Part shown: positions 9,391 through 16,516 of the stretch, piece by piece
How the letters are laid out: each line of letters starts with the position of its first letter
How positions within the stretch are numbered: the first letter of the stretch is position 1
Assembly (NCBI GenBank): GCA_001038565.1
Contig: LFJO01000002.1
Span: 195,742 to 259,741 of the forward strand
Direction: 5' to 3'
Length of the DNA: 64,000 nt
Source of the DNA: Alkalihalobacillus pseudalcaliphilus
Lineage (GTDB): Bacteria > Bacillota > Bacilli > Bacillales > Bacillaceae_D
Program-made: the position numbers and the translations under genes
The notes under the pieces: model-generated
What the model was told of the DNA's origin: nothing
What the model saw: the letters and a program-made list of their open reading frames with translations, nothing else
Databases searched by the model: none

Positions 9391-9648
9391 TTGGGAGGCG
9401 GTACAAATGAAATGGAGACGAATGTATTAAAGGGATATCACATATCTGAAGAAATTGAGAAATTCAAGAAAGCAGATTTCATAATTATTCAAACGCCTAT
9501 CTACTGGTTTAGCCTTCCAGGAGTTTTAAAGAAGTATATCGATGCTGTGTTTGTTCCGGATATCTTTTTTACAAATTCGAATGAGTTTGGCCGTGGTGGT
9601 CAATTTGACGGTAAAAAATATATGTTATCAGTCCTTGGAGGCTCATGA
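9391..9648 (+). pseudogene. truncated MdaB-like NADPH:quinone reductase
   Basis: The middle of a flavodoxin-fold quinone reductase is recognisable: ADFIIIQTPIYWFSLPGVLK, KYIDAVFVPDIFF and GRGGQFDGKKYMLSVLGGS. These align with MdaB from about residue 46 to 125. The original GGGAGG site and an ATG (9407) remain, but that start reads only six further codons (MKWRRMY) before a stop. The N-terminal FMN-binding strand is deleted, and the frame closes at 9648 well before the usual C-terminus. It is therefore inactive by both an internal deletion and a truncation. Confidence 0.75.
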
Positions 9649-10014
9649 ATCGGTGTTTTTTTCAGCTTTATTTCTAAATTCCTCTTGTTTATAAAAGTTT
9701 ACTTTCTCCATATTATCGCTCTCTTCTTTATTAACTTTTATTTTTTTGGAAAAAGCCTCTTTTCGTACGAATATAAGAACCTAATTACAATAGTTTAGGG
9801 TCTATCGTAAATGAATACAGGTACTCATCTTGGAAGAAAAGAACTCAGACGCTTGTTAAATGGTGGCGTTCATGTTCGTGTGAGAATAATAGATAAGAAA
9901 AAATATATACATAGAAAAGCTGAATTCATTCATTCAGCTTTTTTAGGATCATATAAGTATTTTAACAAAAACGCAGAACTTTTTATTTGAGTATCTTTAT
10001 TTTATCTAATATGA
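9649..10014. other. intergenic debris with one terminator hairpin
   Basis: No intact gene is seen. AAAGCTGAAT (9916-9925) pairs with ATTCAGCTTT (9932-9941) and is followed by TTTT, a plus-strand terminator. A 59-codon plus frame (9811-9990) runs straight through that hairpin and has no ribosome binding site. A minus-strand stretch around 9650-9780 encodes a lysine-rich tail that could be a gene remnant. Confidence 0.4.
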
Positions 10015-10869
10015 TTAACGGTTCATATCCCCTAACCCAGGACTATGTTCATTCGGCAAATCAGGCATTGGCGGAACAGGGAAGCCGGTTGGAGGTGGTG
10101 TTACATGTAATTCTCCACCATTTCTACTTGGTGTTTTCCCTTGAAAAATTTCAGCTATTTTTGTTTGATCCAATCTAAAGTTAAATTGTGCATTATGATA
10201 ACCTAAATCGACAAATTTTTTGCATTCAGGATATTTATTGATATCGTAATTAGGTACGGGGAATGTCTTAGCCCAATCAACTCCTAAAGTTTCTAAAGCT
10301 TTTGCGAATGCATTTTGATGTGCATTATCACGAACAATGAGAAATCCGAGCGTTTCTCTTAGAGTTTGGTTGGAACTCATTTCATAAATTCTTGTTTTTT
10401 CTAAGACACCAGTTGACTCTAATACGACATTATTCAGCAAATCCGCTATAAGGTTACCATGATTATAAACCCACGATCCATTCCATGGATTACCGGCAGC
10501 ATCAACAGGAAGAGAAGCTTGAGCTCCAGAGATATAGTGTTGTGCATTAGCGTGTTTGATTGCCTCGTCTAATGGAGCTTTATCTTGAGCGATATTTCCT
10601 GCACCTTCACCGCCAGATTCATCTAATAAGGCGTTAATTGTACTTTGCACAAGTTCAACATGAGCAATTTCTTCTAAGAAAACCCCTCGTAATAAGTCAC
10701 GATATTTTTTATCTTTGCCTCTAAAGTTGGAGCTTTGAAAAAAATATTGCATCATTGTTCTCATTTCACCAAATTGACCACCCAATGTTTCCTGTAGTAC
10801 TCTTGCAGCAGCTGGGTCGGGTTTGTCTGGTTTAATTATATTTATAAGTTCTTCTTTATAGTAATACAT
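10015..10869 (-). CDS. manganese (non-heme) catalase
   Basis: This is a cytosolic or spore-associated dimanganese catalase that dismutates hydrogen peroxide. Its 284 residues have the four-helix ferritin-like core. The ligand-bearing segments are visible: GGQFGEMRTMMQYFFQ (about 30-45, Glu), FLEEIAHVELV (64-74, Glu and His), LESTGVLEKTRIYEM (Glu) and RDNAHQNAF (His). The tail is proline-rich (TPPPTGFPVPPMPDLP), as in Bacillus YdbD-like enzymes. It starts at ATG 10869 behind AAAGGAGG. A DUF3231 gene lies upstream on the same strand. The separate heme catalase at 28283-30325 makes this the second catalase in the window. Confidence 0.93.
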   Translation of the reverse strand: MYYYKEELINIIKPDKPDPAAARVLQETLGGQFGEMRTMMQYFFQSSNFRGKDKKYRDLLRGVFLEEIAHVELVQSTINALLDESGGEGAGNIAQDKAPLDEAIKHANAQHYISGAQASLPVDAAGNPWNGSWVYNHGNLIADLLNNVVLESTGVLEKTRIYEMSSNQTLRETLGFLIVRDNAHQNAFAKALETLGVDWAKTFPVPNYDINKYPECKKFVDLGYHNAQFNFRLDQTKIAEIFQGKTPSRNGGELHVTPPPTGFPVPPMPDLPNEHSPGLGDMNR

Positions 10870-10914
10870 TTAAAAACCTCCTTTCCTAATTTTGGATTTT
10901 TAAATCTTAGAAAG

Positions 10915-10943
10915 AAGCTTGTCCATTAAAAATGAACAAGCTT
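10915..10943 (-). terminator. hairpin between the DUF3231 and catalase genes
   Basis: AAGCTTGT.CATT and AATG.ACAAGCTT pair with one internal mismatch. The T-run after it on the minus strand is weak, so it may be a leaky terminator or an mRNA-processing hairpin that separates the two genes. Confidence 0.5.
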
Positions 10944-10948
10944 AAAAG

Positions 10949-11461
10949 TCACCCTTCAGCACTTTTGTAATGATGCAATGGCGGGGGAACTAACCAACCT
11001 TTTTCTTTTGTTAACTTTAAATACTTGGCTCCTAAAGCTGCTTTTGCAAGATGGAATTGCCCGAACATCATAGCAATGTCTTCACGAATAGATTGACCCA
11101 TAATTTGACTACATGATACTAAACCAGTTGCTAAAGCCATAGCTGCAGTGGCAGCAATATCTGGATCAGGGAAACGTGCACCAGGTGGAATTTCATTTAA
11201 ATCCGCATGGGGGGGTTCTGGAGCACTTGGAGGTAAAGCCACTCCATTTGCTTTAAGTAACTCTGATACCTGTTTTACTGCTGCTTTTCCAGCTTCAATT
11301 GATTCTTGAAGTAACTTTTTTAAATCATCATCACCCGCATGATTTAATAAAACCTGTGTGTCAGCAATATCTTTATTTGCGACCATCACAAAATTCCAAG
11401 TACTAAAAACTTCACCGTAATGCATTGGCTCGTCTTGTGGATTTCCACTCAAAATGCCCAT
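10949..11461 (-). CDS. DUF3231 family protein
   Basis: This 170-residue protein has the DUF3231 pattern: an N-terminal helix pair (EVFSTWNFVMVANKDIADTQ), a Pro-rich loop (LPPSAPEPPHADLNEIPPGA), the FPDPDIAATAAMALATGL helix and a terminal GWLVPPPLHHY. Family members resemble ferritin-like helical bundles and are common in spore formers; the biochemical role is unknown. I chose ATG 11461 (MGILSGNP) because AGGAGG lies seven bases upstream; the longer in-frame N-terminus has no such site. Its position next to the Mn catalase suggests a stress or spore role by context only. Confidence 0.85.
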   Translation of the reverse strand: MGILSGNPQDEPMHYGEVFSTWNFVMVANKDIADTQVLLNHAGDDDLKKLLQESIEAGKAAVKQVSELLKANGVALPPSAPEPPHADLNEIPPGARFPDPDIAATAAMALATGLVSCSQIMGQSIREDIAMMFGQFHLAKAALGAKYLKLTKEKGWLVPPPLHHYKSAEG

Positions 11462-11912
11462 TGTAATCCTCCTAAGTATATTCAATTTTAGTGCCACCCT
11501 TCTTATTGCACATCATTAATATAAGCATTGAATAAAAAGATATACATGATAAACAAAAAAAATTAGATACAACAATTAAACGGTGTTGCGACTAAGTATA
11601 TAAATAATTATCTTGTCTGGTCCCAAGTATTAGAAAGCACACAACACAGGAATGAGGTTACGATGAACGATTTGATTGTTAGAGGGAATTTTAGATGAAA
11701 TATGTAAACGTATGATACACTGAGATTAACTAGAATTCGTCATATAAACACTGATGCTTATTCCACGAGGCATGTTAATGTAGGGCAATGATTAATGATT
11801 AACCGATGTTCGATAATCGAGCCAAATTGTTGATCTGTAAGGTGGATTGAATAATGCATGATTTTTATACAATGATCATCAAATATGTTTTTAGAGAGAG
11901 GAGGTGTATTGT
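11462..11912. other. intergenic, nothing recognised
   Basis: This AT-rich stretch separates the divergent DUF3231 and DUF523 genes. I see no open frame with a ribosome binding site, no strong hairpin and no recognisable RNA. It should carry both promoters, but none is clear enough to call. Confidence 0.4.
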
Positions 11913-12371
11913 ATGTTTTTAGTCAGTTCTTGTTTAGCAGGATTAAATGTAAGATATAACGGTACACATAGCTTAGATAACAGGATAAGGAAGTTAGTCG
12001 AAGAGAAGAAAGCTGTTACTACATGCCCCGAACTACTTGGAGGGTTCCAAACTCCAAGAGAACCAGCTGAAATAGTAGATGGAGACGGAGAAGATGTGCT
12101 AGACGGAAATGCTAAAGTGGTTGAGAAATCTGGTAAAGATGTAACCGAACTCTACATAAAAGGTGCTTATGCAACTTTAGCAATAGCTAAAAAAATAAAT
12201 GCAACCATCGTTGTTTTAAAGGAAGATAGTCCATCGTGTGGTAGTTCAATGATATATAATGGTGAATTTAAGGGGAAGAAAGTTGTTGGAAATGGTGTTA
12301 CCTCAGCCTTACTTAAAAGAAAGGGCTTAAGAGTAATTTCAGAGGAACAATTTGTTAATAATTTCTTTTAG
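11913..12371 (+). CDS. DUF523 family protein
   Basis: This 152-residue protein has the family hallmarks: an N-terminal LVSSCLAGLNVRYNG, a central CPELLGGFQTPREPAEI and a KEDSPSCGSSMIYNGEF motif, giving three conserved cysteines that suggest metal or Fe-S binding. The function is not established; some homologues are fused to DUF1722 or lie near thiouridine-type genes. ATG 11913 follows GAGGAGGTG at the proper distance, so I do not use the upstream in-frame GTG. It is monocistronic and ends at a terminator. Confidence 0.88.
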   Translation: MFLVSSCLAGLNVRYNGTHSLDNRIRKLVEEKKAVTTCPELLGGFQTPREPAEIVDGDGEDVLDGNAKVVEKSGKDVTELYIKGAYATLAIAKKINATIVVLKEDSPSCGSSMIYNGEFKGKKVVGNGVTSALLKRKGLRVISEEQFVNNFF

Positions 12372-12389
12372 ACGTTCAATCAGTTGTAG

Positions 12390-12418
12390 GCTTTCCTTCA
12401 AGAAGGGAAGCTCTTTTT
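12390..12418 (+). terminator. Rho-independent terminator
   Basis: GCTTTCCTT (12390-12398) pairs with AAGGGAAGC (12403-12411, one G-U) and is followed by TCTTTTT. It closes the DUF523 transcript. Confidence 0.8.
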
Positions 12419-12781
12419 ATGTAATGTATTAAAAGGCAGCAAGATCTTTGAGTTAATAAGTCATTAGGGGAATTCTATACATTTTAAACGTTGTAACGAA
12501 ATTATTTTAGCTGTTAATCACAAGAATATACCCTCTCAAAACTTATATAACTTTTAAAGATACTGGTAGAAGAAAAGTAGGGAAGATTGGAGAGCAATTT
12601 ATATTGGAGCTACGATTAAATGAACAATACTATCGCACCTAATGGTGACTTCTCTTAATAAAGGGAAGTCTCTTTTTTATTGACCTCTTGGTGCATATCG
12701 ATGGAATAGTTATAAATTTAAGATTATTATAAAAAGAGAGTAGGGGGTGACCTTTTTGGTGCTAATAGTAAATTAAGTTTA
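12419..12781. other. intergenic with gene remnant and terminator
   Basis: No intact gene is seen. A plus-strand reading around 12545-12625 (GRRKVGKIGEQFILELRL) looks like the tail of a lost gene. It is followed by a good terminator: GACTTCTCTT (12647-12656), AAGGGAAGTC (12661-12670), then TCTTTTTT. The terminator seems to have outlived its gene. Confidence 0.4.
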
Positions 12782-13615
12782 TTGAAATTTAATGAGTCTG
12801 ATATTTTAGGATTAATAAATCTTTCTACATCTGTAGGACGGGATTATGACAAAAATGAGATACAAACAGTTCTATTATCTGGAGAGATTTATGGTCATAA
12901 AAATGAGTATGGAGAAATTGTATCTAGTGCTGCAATCATATTATATGAAAATAACCTTGCTTCAATTGGAATGGTAATTGTTCATGAGGATTTTAGAGGA
13001 TTAGGCTTAGCAAAGGAAGCAACTAAGAAATGTATAGATACTGTACCTAAAAAGACTCAGATAATGTTAATTTCAACTGAGGAAGGTAAGCCTCTATATA
13101 AGAAATTGGGATTTATCACGATAGATAATGTACATAAATATTTAAGTGATCAATTCCTCTCCGTTCAATTAAAGAAACATGTAGTAATTGAGGACTATAT
13201 TGAACAAGATCTAGATGATGTCATCCAATTAGATTCAGCTGCTTTTGGTGGTCGAAGAACAAATTTACTTTCCAACAGAATTAAACAATCAAAAAGTTGT
13301 TTGGTTGCGAAGAATAATAAAGGAAAAATTATTGGTTTTGGTTTATCGATAATAGGTTCCGCTAACCTTTTAATAGGTCCAGTTGTTGCCAAAGATTCCA
13401 GAACAGCTATTGAATTAATCCATGAGTTAATACAGAACTATTCAGGGAAACTCAGAATTGATGTTCCAGGTGATATTAACGTCGAGATAGAAGAGTTTTT
13501 AACAAAACTTGGGTTCAAGCAGGTTAATACGCCACCAATCATGGTGAGGAATTCTGATCATTTGCCAAAGAGGAATAATCAATTATATGCCATTGCTGCT
13601 CAAGTTTTTGGATAG
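12782..13615 (+). CDS. GNAT acetyltransferase with YitH-like C-terminal domain
   Basis: This is a two-domain N-acetyltransferase of 277 residues. The N-terminal GNAT domain has the acetyl-CoA loop VIVHEDFRGLGLAKEA (about 66-81) and the LYKKLGF motif. The C-terminal half (about 140-277) has the second GNAT-like lobe found in YitH-type proteins (VVAKDSRTAIELIHEL and LTKLGFKQVNTPPIMVR). The substrate is unknown. The N-terminus is uncertain. The only start in frame is TTG 12782, about 30 bases from the purine-rich AGGGGGTG, although the reading frame stays open further upstream. A small frameshift near the start is possible. Confidence 0.8.
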   Translation: MKFNESDILGLINLSTSVGRDYDKNEIQTVLLSGEIYGHKNEYGEIVSSAAIILYENNLASIGMVIVHEDFRGLGLAKEATKKCIDTVPKKTQIMLISTEEGKPLYKKLGFITIDNVHKYLSDQFLSVQLKKHVVIEDYIEQDLDDVIQLDSAAFGGRRTNLLSNRIKQSKSCLVAKNNKGKIIGFGLSIIGSANLLIGPVVAKDSRTAIELIHELIQNYSGKLRIDVPGDINVEIEEFLTKLGFKQVNTPPIMVRNSDHLPKRNNQLYAIAAQVFG

Positions 13616-13677
13616 TATTACTGCGGGCTATTTTGAGTTGGTGACCTCGTGATAATACAAAAAAAGGAGTGAATGTA

Positions 13678-14220
13678 TTGCTATTTGAATCATCAAGGCT
13701 TGCTTTAAGGAAGATATCTGTGGACGATATACAAATATATCATAAGTGGAGAAATAATCTAGAGGTTATGTATTCAACCAGTCCGTATTTAGATGTTTAC
13801 TCTTCAGATGAAACGGAATCCTTTGTAAATAATGTTATTTTAGGATCTCAAACATCTAAAAGCTATATTATGATTGATAAAGAAACTAAAGTGAATATTG
13901 GTATCGTATCTTTAATTAATATTGATTATAAAAATCAGAATGCTGAATGTATTATCGATATTGGTGAAAAAGAATATTGGGGTCAAGGATACGGTGCTGA
14001 AGGGTTAGGTTTACTGCTTGATTATGCTTTTTTTGAATTAAATTTACACCGTATATCTCTAAAGGTATATTCTTTTAATGAAAAAGCTATACGCTTGTAC
14101 GAACGAATAGGTTTTCAAAAAGAGGGGGTAAGCAGGGAAAGTTTATTTAGAAATAACCACTGGCATGACATTATTCATATGGGAGTGCTAAAAGAAGAAT
14201 ATACGCTTACTCAAGAATAA
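13678..14220 (+). CDS. GNAT acetyltransferase, RimJ/RimL-like
   Basis: This 180-residue acetyltransferase carries the RimL-type pattern: LALRKISVDDIQIYHKW at the start, acetyl-CoA loop YWGQGYGAEGLGLL (about 103-116), the LHRISLKVYSFNEKAIRLYE segment and GFQKEGVSRES near the end. It may modify an antibiotic, a ribosomal protein or a small molecule. I chose TTG 13678 because AAGGAG ends eight bases upstream; the in-frame GTG at 13669 overlaps that site. It lies in a run of small accessory genes (GNAT, GNAT, ASCH, phosphotransferase remnant) that looks like a resistance-type cluster. Confidence 0.88.
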   Translation: MLFESSRLALRKISVDDIQIYHKWRNNLEVMYSTSPYLDVYSSDETESFVNNVILGSQTSKSYIMIDKETKVNIGIVSLINIDYKNQNAECIIDIGEKEYWGQGYGAEGLGLLLDYAFFELNLHRISLKVYSFNEKAIRLYERIGFQKEGVSRESLFRNNHWHDIIHMGVLKEEYTLTQE

Positions 14221-14303
14221 GTTATATAGTGCCCTGTGAATGACCTGTAAGAAATTAAACTTAGTTATATCTTTTAATTTGCTTTAAATGAGGTGAGTGG
14301 GAA

Positions 14304-14642
14304 ATGATCCATCAAATGGGTTTATATCGTGAATATTTTCAGTTGATTAGAGATGGCGAAAAGATGGTGGAGGTTCGATTAAACGATGAAAAGAGACGAA
14401 AAATTAAGGTTGGGGATACGATTGAATTTAGACAGGTTCCCGATTATAATGAAACATTGCAGGTCCAAGTTATCGAATTAAGAAGTTATCCTACTTTTAA
14501 GGATATGTATAAGGATATCGATTTTAAAGATTTTGGTTGTGAAGGTTGGACGATGCAAGAAATGGTAGAGGGCACCTATGAGATTTATTCACCTGAACTA
14601 GAAAAGAGTTATGGGGCATTGGCGATATTTATGAAGTGTTAA
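14304..14642 (+). CDS. small ASCH/PUA-like protein
   Basis: This 112-residue protein is a compact ASCH domain: MGLYREYFQLIRDGEKMVEV, then the RLNDEKRRKIKVGDTIEF barrel strand, a variable loop, and YGALAIFMK at the end. The motif KMVEVRLND matches the YqfB-like amidohydrolase branch more than the 7942-8382 ASCH protein, so the two are not close paralogues. It starts at ATG 14304 after GAGGTGAGTGGG. The function is unknown. Confidence 0.82.
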   Translation: MIHQMGLYREYFQLIRDGEKMVEVRLNDEKRRKIKVGDTIEFRQVPDYNETLQVQVIELRSYPTFKDMYKDIDFKDFGCEGWTMQEMVEGTYEIYSPELEKSYGALAIFMKC

Positions 14643-14682
14643 CTGAGTGTTTTAGACATTTGCTTAATAGAACGATAGGCAA

Positions 14683-15276
14683 ATGAAAAGGCAGGTAACA
14701 CGGGAGGCTATCAAGTTGGTAGATGACTTATTAAAGACAATAGGAGAACTTTTCCAAAATACAGATAAGAAAGTTTCAGCGATTGAGATGAAGAATGTAC
14801 GAACTAATAAGGACGGCTTTAGTAACAAGATTACTATTGTACAAATGTTTCGGCATATGTCATGGACAGAAGCTATCAATCATGGTGATTTTCACTTTTG
14901 GAATACATTGATTAATCGTGAAGGTGAATTGTTTGTATTAGATTGGGAAAAGGCGATGATTGCGGACCCACGTTTTGATATTGCTAATACCCTTATTTTA
15001 GGTTACTCTTGGTTTGGAACTAGCTTCAAAGAACCGATGTTGGATGCTTATCAGAATAGCACCAAAAAGGAATTGGAGCACCTAAATTGTTTTGAAGCAC
15101 TAGTAAGTTTGGATTCATTAACAAAAGTAATACCGATTATTCACGGGGCCGATGATTCGCATATTCGCGATAGATCCTTTCAGTGGTTAAAACGAAGGTA
15201 TGAGCTATTTACTGTACATAATGGGGTAAGGGTAACGGAAGTGGAACGCTATTTGGAATCTAAAGGTCTACTATGA
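14683..15276 (+). pseudogene. phosphotransferase (APH family) lacking its N-lobe
   Basis: The C-lobe of an aminoglycoside-phosphotransferase-like kinase is clear: the catalytic INHGDFHFWNTLI (Brenner motif HGDxxxxN, about 64-76) and metal-binding FVLDWEKAMIADPRFDIAN (about 84-102), then the helical tail. The ATP-binding N-lobe of about 100 residues is absent. Only 40 bases separate the frame from the previous gene, so there is no room for the N-lobe. There is no ribosome binding site before ATG 14683; GGGAGG near 14701 followed by TTG 14714 is an alternative. It is probably the remnant of a deletion. Confidence 0.7.
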
Positions 15277-15493
15277 ATCATTTATTTGATACATTCCGTT
15301 CACATGTATTATGAGAAAACAGATGATTGAGGGGATTATACACTTTAATGGTGGAATAAAGATAAAACCACTTAAAAAGAAAGAATATTCTGATTTTTAT
15401 TTGTTGATTTGATATACTGTAACTATGCAATAAAAAACTGAACTTATTCAAGGGTGGTCGGCACACTCCCAGTAGAAAGGGGGGTGGTGCTGT

Positions 15494-15592
15494 ATGACAG
15501 TGTTTGAAGCGTTAATGTTTGCCTTAGCATTTGCAAGCTTAATCGTAGTCATTCTGTATTTTAACAAAAAAAATAATCCATCCTTGAGTTGA
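15494..15592 (+). CDS. holin-like type I toxin, copy 1 (C-terminally extended)
   Basis: This is a 32-residue peptide with one membrane helix, beginning MTVFEALMFALAFASLIVV. It resembles the BsrE/BsrG/TxpA group (putative holin-like toxins), which insert into the membrane. The other copies end after FNQKK. Here a one-base loss in AACCAAAA (giving AACAAAA) shifts the end to FNKKNNPSLS, and the frame reads into the antisense terminator hairpin. Residue 22 is Tyr rather than Ser. The ribosome binding site is the G-run at 15479-15486, partly pairable with CACTCCC at 15464-15470. Confidence 0.88.
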   Translation: MTVFEALMFALAFASLIVVILYFNKKNNPSLS

Positions 15593-15708
15593 TGTGGACT
15601 CGGTGGATTATTTCCTAATATCCGCTGACCACCCTAATAAGGGAAGCTTTTTATTGCTAGACTGTTGGTGTTCTAGCACCAGCAGTCTTTATTAATGTAT
15701 GCCTTCTT
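15566..15708 (-). ncRNA. predicted antitoxin RNA, copy 1
   Basis: A minus-strand TATAAT (15715-15720 read in reverse) with TTTTAC about 17 bases upstream would start an RNA near 15708. It would end at the hairpin AATAATCCA/TGGATTATT (15572-15612), which is followed on that strand by a T-run. The RNA would overlap the 3' part of the toxin mRNA by about 120 bases. The plus-strand hairpin AGACTGTTGGTG/CACCAGCAGTCT (15659-15688) would end the toxin mRNA. Confidence 0.6.
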
Positions 15709-15875
15709 CTTTGTATTATACACCATGATGAGTAGAAGTAAAACAAAACCACTCATAAAAAGAAAGAATATTCCGCTTTTTATTTGTTGATTTGATATAC
15801 TGTAACTATGCAATAATAAACTGAACTTATTCAAGGGTGGTCGGCACACTCCCAGTAGAAAGGGGGTGGTGCTGT

Positions 15876-15959
15876 ATGACAGTGTTTGAAGCGTTAATGT
15901 TTGCTTTAGCATTCGCAAGCTTAATCGTAGTCATTCTGTCATTTAACCAAAAAAAATAA
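15876..15959 (+). CDS. holin-like type I toxin, copy 2
   Basis: This is a 27-residue single-helix membrane peptide: MTVFEALMFALAFASLIVV, then ILSFNQKK. Short length, hydrophobic core and Lys end are typical of type I toxins. The leader repeats the G-rich ribosome binding site and the CACTCCC that can mask it. The -10 TATACT and leader are nearly identical to copy 1. It is too short for ordinary gene finders. Toxicity is inferred from the family. Confidence 0.88.
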   Translation: MTVFEALMFALAFASLIVVILSFNQKK

Positions 15960-16091
15960 TCCACCCTTGAGTTGACGCTCGGTGGATTATTTACCCAAAT
16001 AATTCTGCTGACCGCCCAAATAAGGGAAGCTATTTATTGCTAGACTGTTGGTGTTAGCGCACCAGCAGTCTTTATTAATGTATGCCTGCTT
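15949..16091 (-). ncRNA. predicted antitoxin RNA, copy 2
   Basis: The reverse-strand TATAAT at 16098-16103 and the perfect 11-base hairpin AATAATCCACC/GGTGGATTATT (15955-15991), with an A-tract on its left (T-run on the minus strand), delimit an RNA of about 140 bases. It is antisense to the 3' part of toxin copy 2. The opposite transcript would end at the 16042-16071 hairpin. Confidence 0.6.
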
Positions 16092-16260
16092 ATTTGTATT
16101 ATACACCATGAGGAGTAGAAATAAAACAAAAACACTCCTTAAAAGAAAGAATATTCTGATTTCCGTTTCTAGGATTTGCTATACTATAACCATGCAATAA
16201 AAAAACTGAACTTATTCAAGGGTGGTCGGCACACTCCCAGTAGAAAGGGGGTGGTGCTGT

Positions 16261-16344
16261 ATGACAGTGTTTGAAGCGTTAATGTTTGCCTTAGCATTTG
16301 CAAGCTTAATCGTAGTCGTCCTGTCATTTAACCAAAAAAAATAA
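16261..16344 (+). CDS. holin-like type I toxin, copy 3
   Basis: This 27-residue toxin is identical to copy 2 except for VVV in place of VVI. Its promoter has diverged most (GCTATACTATAACC), and the upstream TTTGTTGATT has become TTCTAGGATT, so expression may differ from the others. The leader, ribosome binding site and 3' hairpins are conserved. Confidence 0.88.
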   Translation: MTVFEALMFALAFASLIVVVLSFNQKK

Positions 16345-16476
16345 TCCACCCTTGAGTTTGTAAGCGATTCGGTGGATTATTTCCCATAATTTGCTGACCG
16401 CCCAAATAAGGGAAGCTTTTTATTGCTAGACTGTTGGTGTTCACGCACCAGCAGTCTTTTTAATGTATGCCTTCTT
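16334..16476 (-). ncRNA. predicted antitoxin RNA, copy 3
   Basis: The reverse-strand TATAAT at 16483-16488 and the terminator hairpin 16340-16381 bound an antisense RNA as in the other copies. Its promoter lies only about 30 bases beyond the stop codon of the convergent-side LysR gene (16517), so this RNA could also receive read-through from that gene. Confidence 0.6.
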
Positions 16477-16516
16477 CTTAGTATTATACACCATAATGGG
16501 TGCAATAAAAACCGTG

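Larger units (their letters stand above)
15355..16500. repeat. three tandem copies of a type I toxin/antisense-RNA module
   Basis: A unit of about 383 bp is repeated three times, with toxin ATGs at 15494, 15876 and 16261 (spacings 382 and 385). Each unit contains in order: an extended -10 promoter (TATACT at 15413 in copy 1), a conserved 5' leader, a 27-32-codon toxin gene, a hairpin that acts as terminator on the opposite strand, the toxin terminator, and a minus-strand TATAAT. Coding and structural parts are nearly identical, while loops and spacers differ. The layout matches BsrE/BsrG/TxpA-type modules of Bacillus, in which toxin mRNA and antitoxin RNA overlap at their 3' ends. Confidence 0.9.

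Noticed and set aside
9811-9990. 59-codon frame (MNTGTHLGRKELRRLLNGG)
   Set aside because: It reads through a terminator hairpin, lacks a ribosome binding site and resembles no known family; probably debris.
15278-15918. Two minus-strand frames of 62 and 81 codons sharing CRPPLNKFS and HSYSISNQQIK
   Set aside because: They are the reverse complement of the repeated toxin leader and promoter; the similarity comes from the tandem repeat and they have no ribosome binding sites.
15355-16500. Tandem repeats considered as a CRISPR array
   Set aside because: The unit is about 383 bp with internal genes, terminators and promoters, only three copies, and no short repeat-spacer pattern or cas genes.
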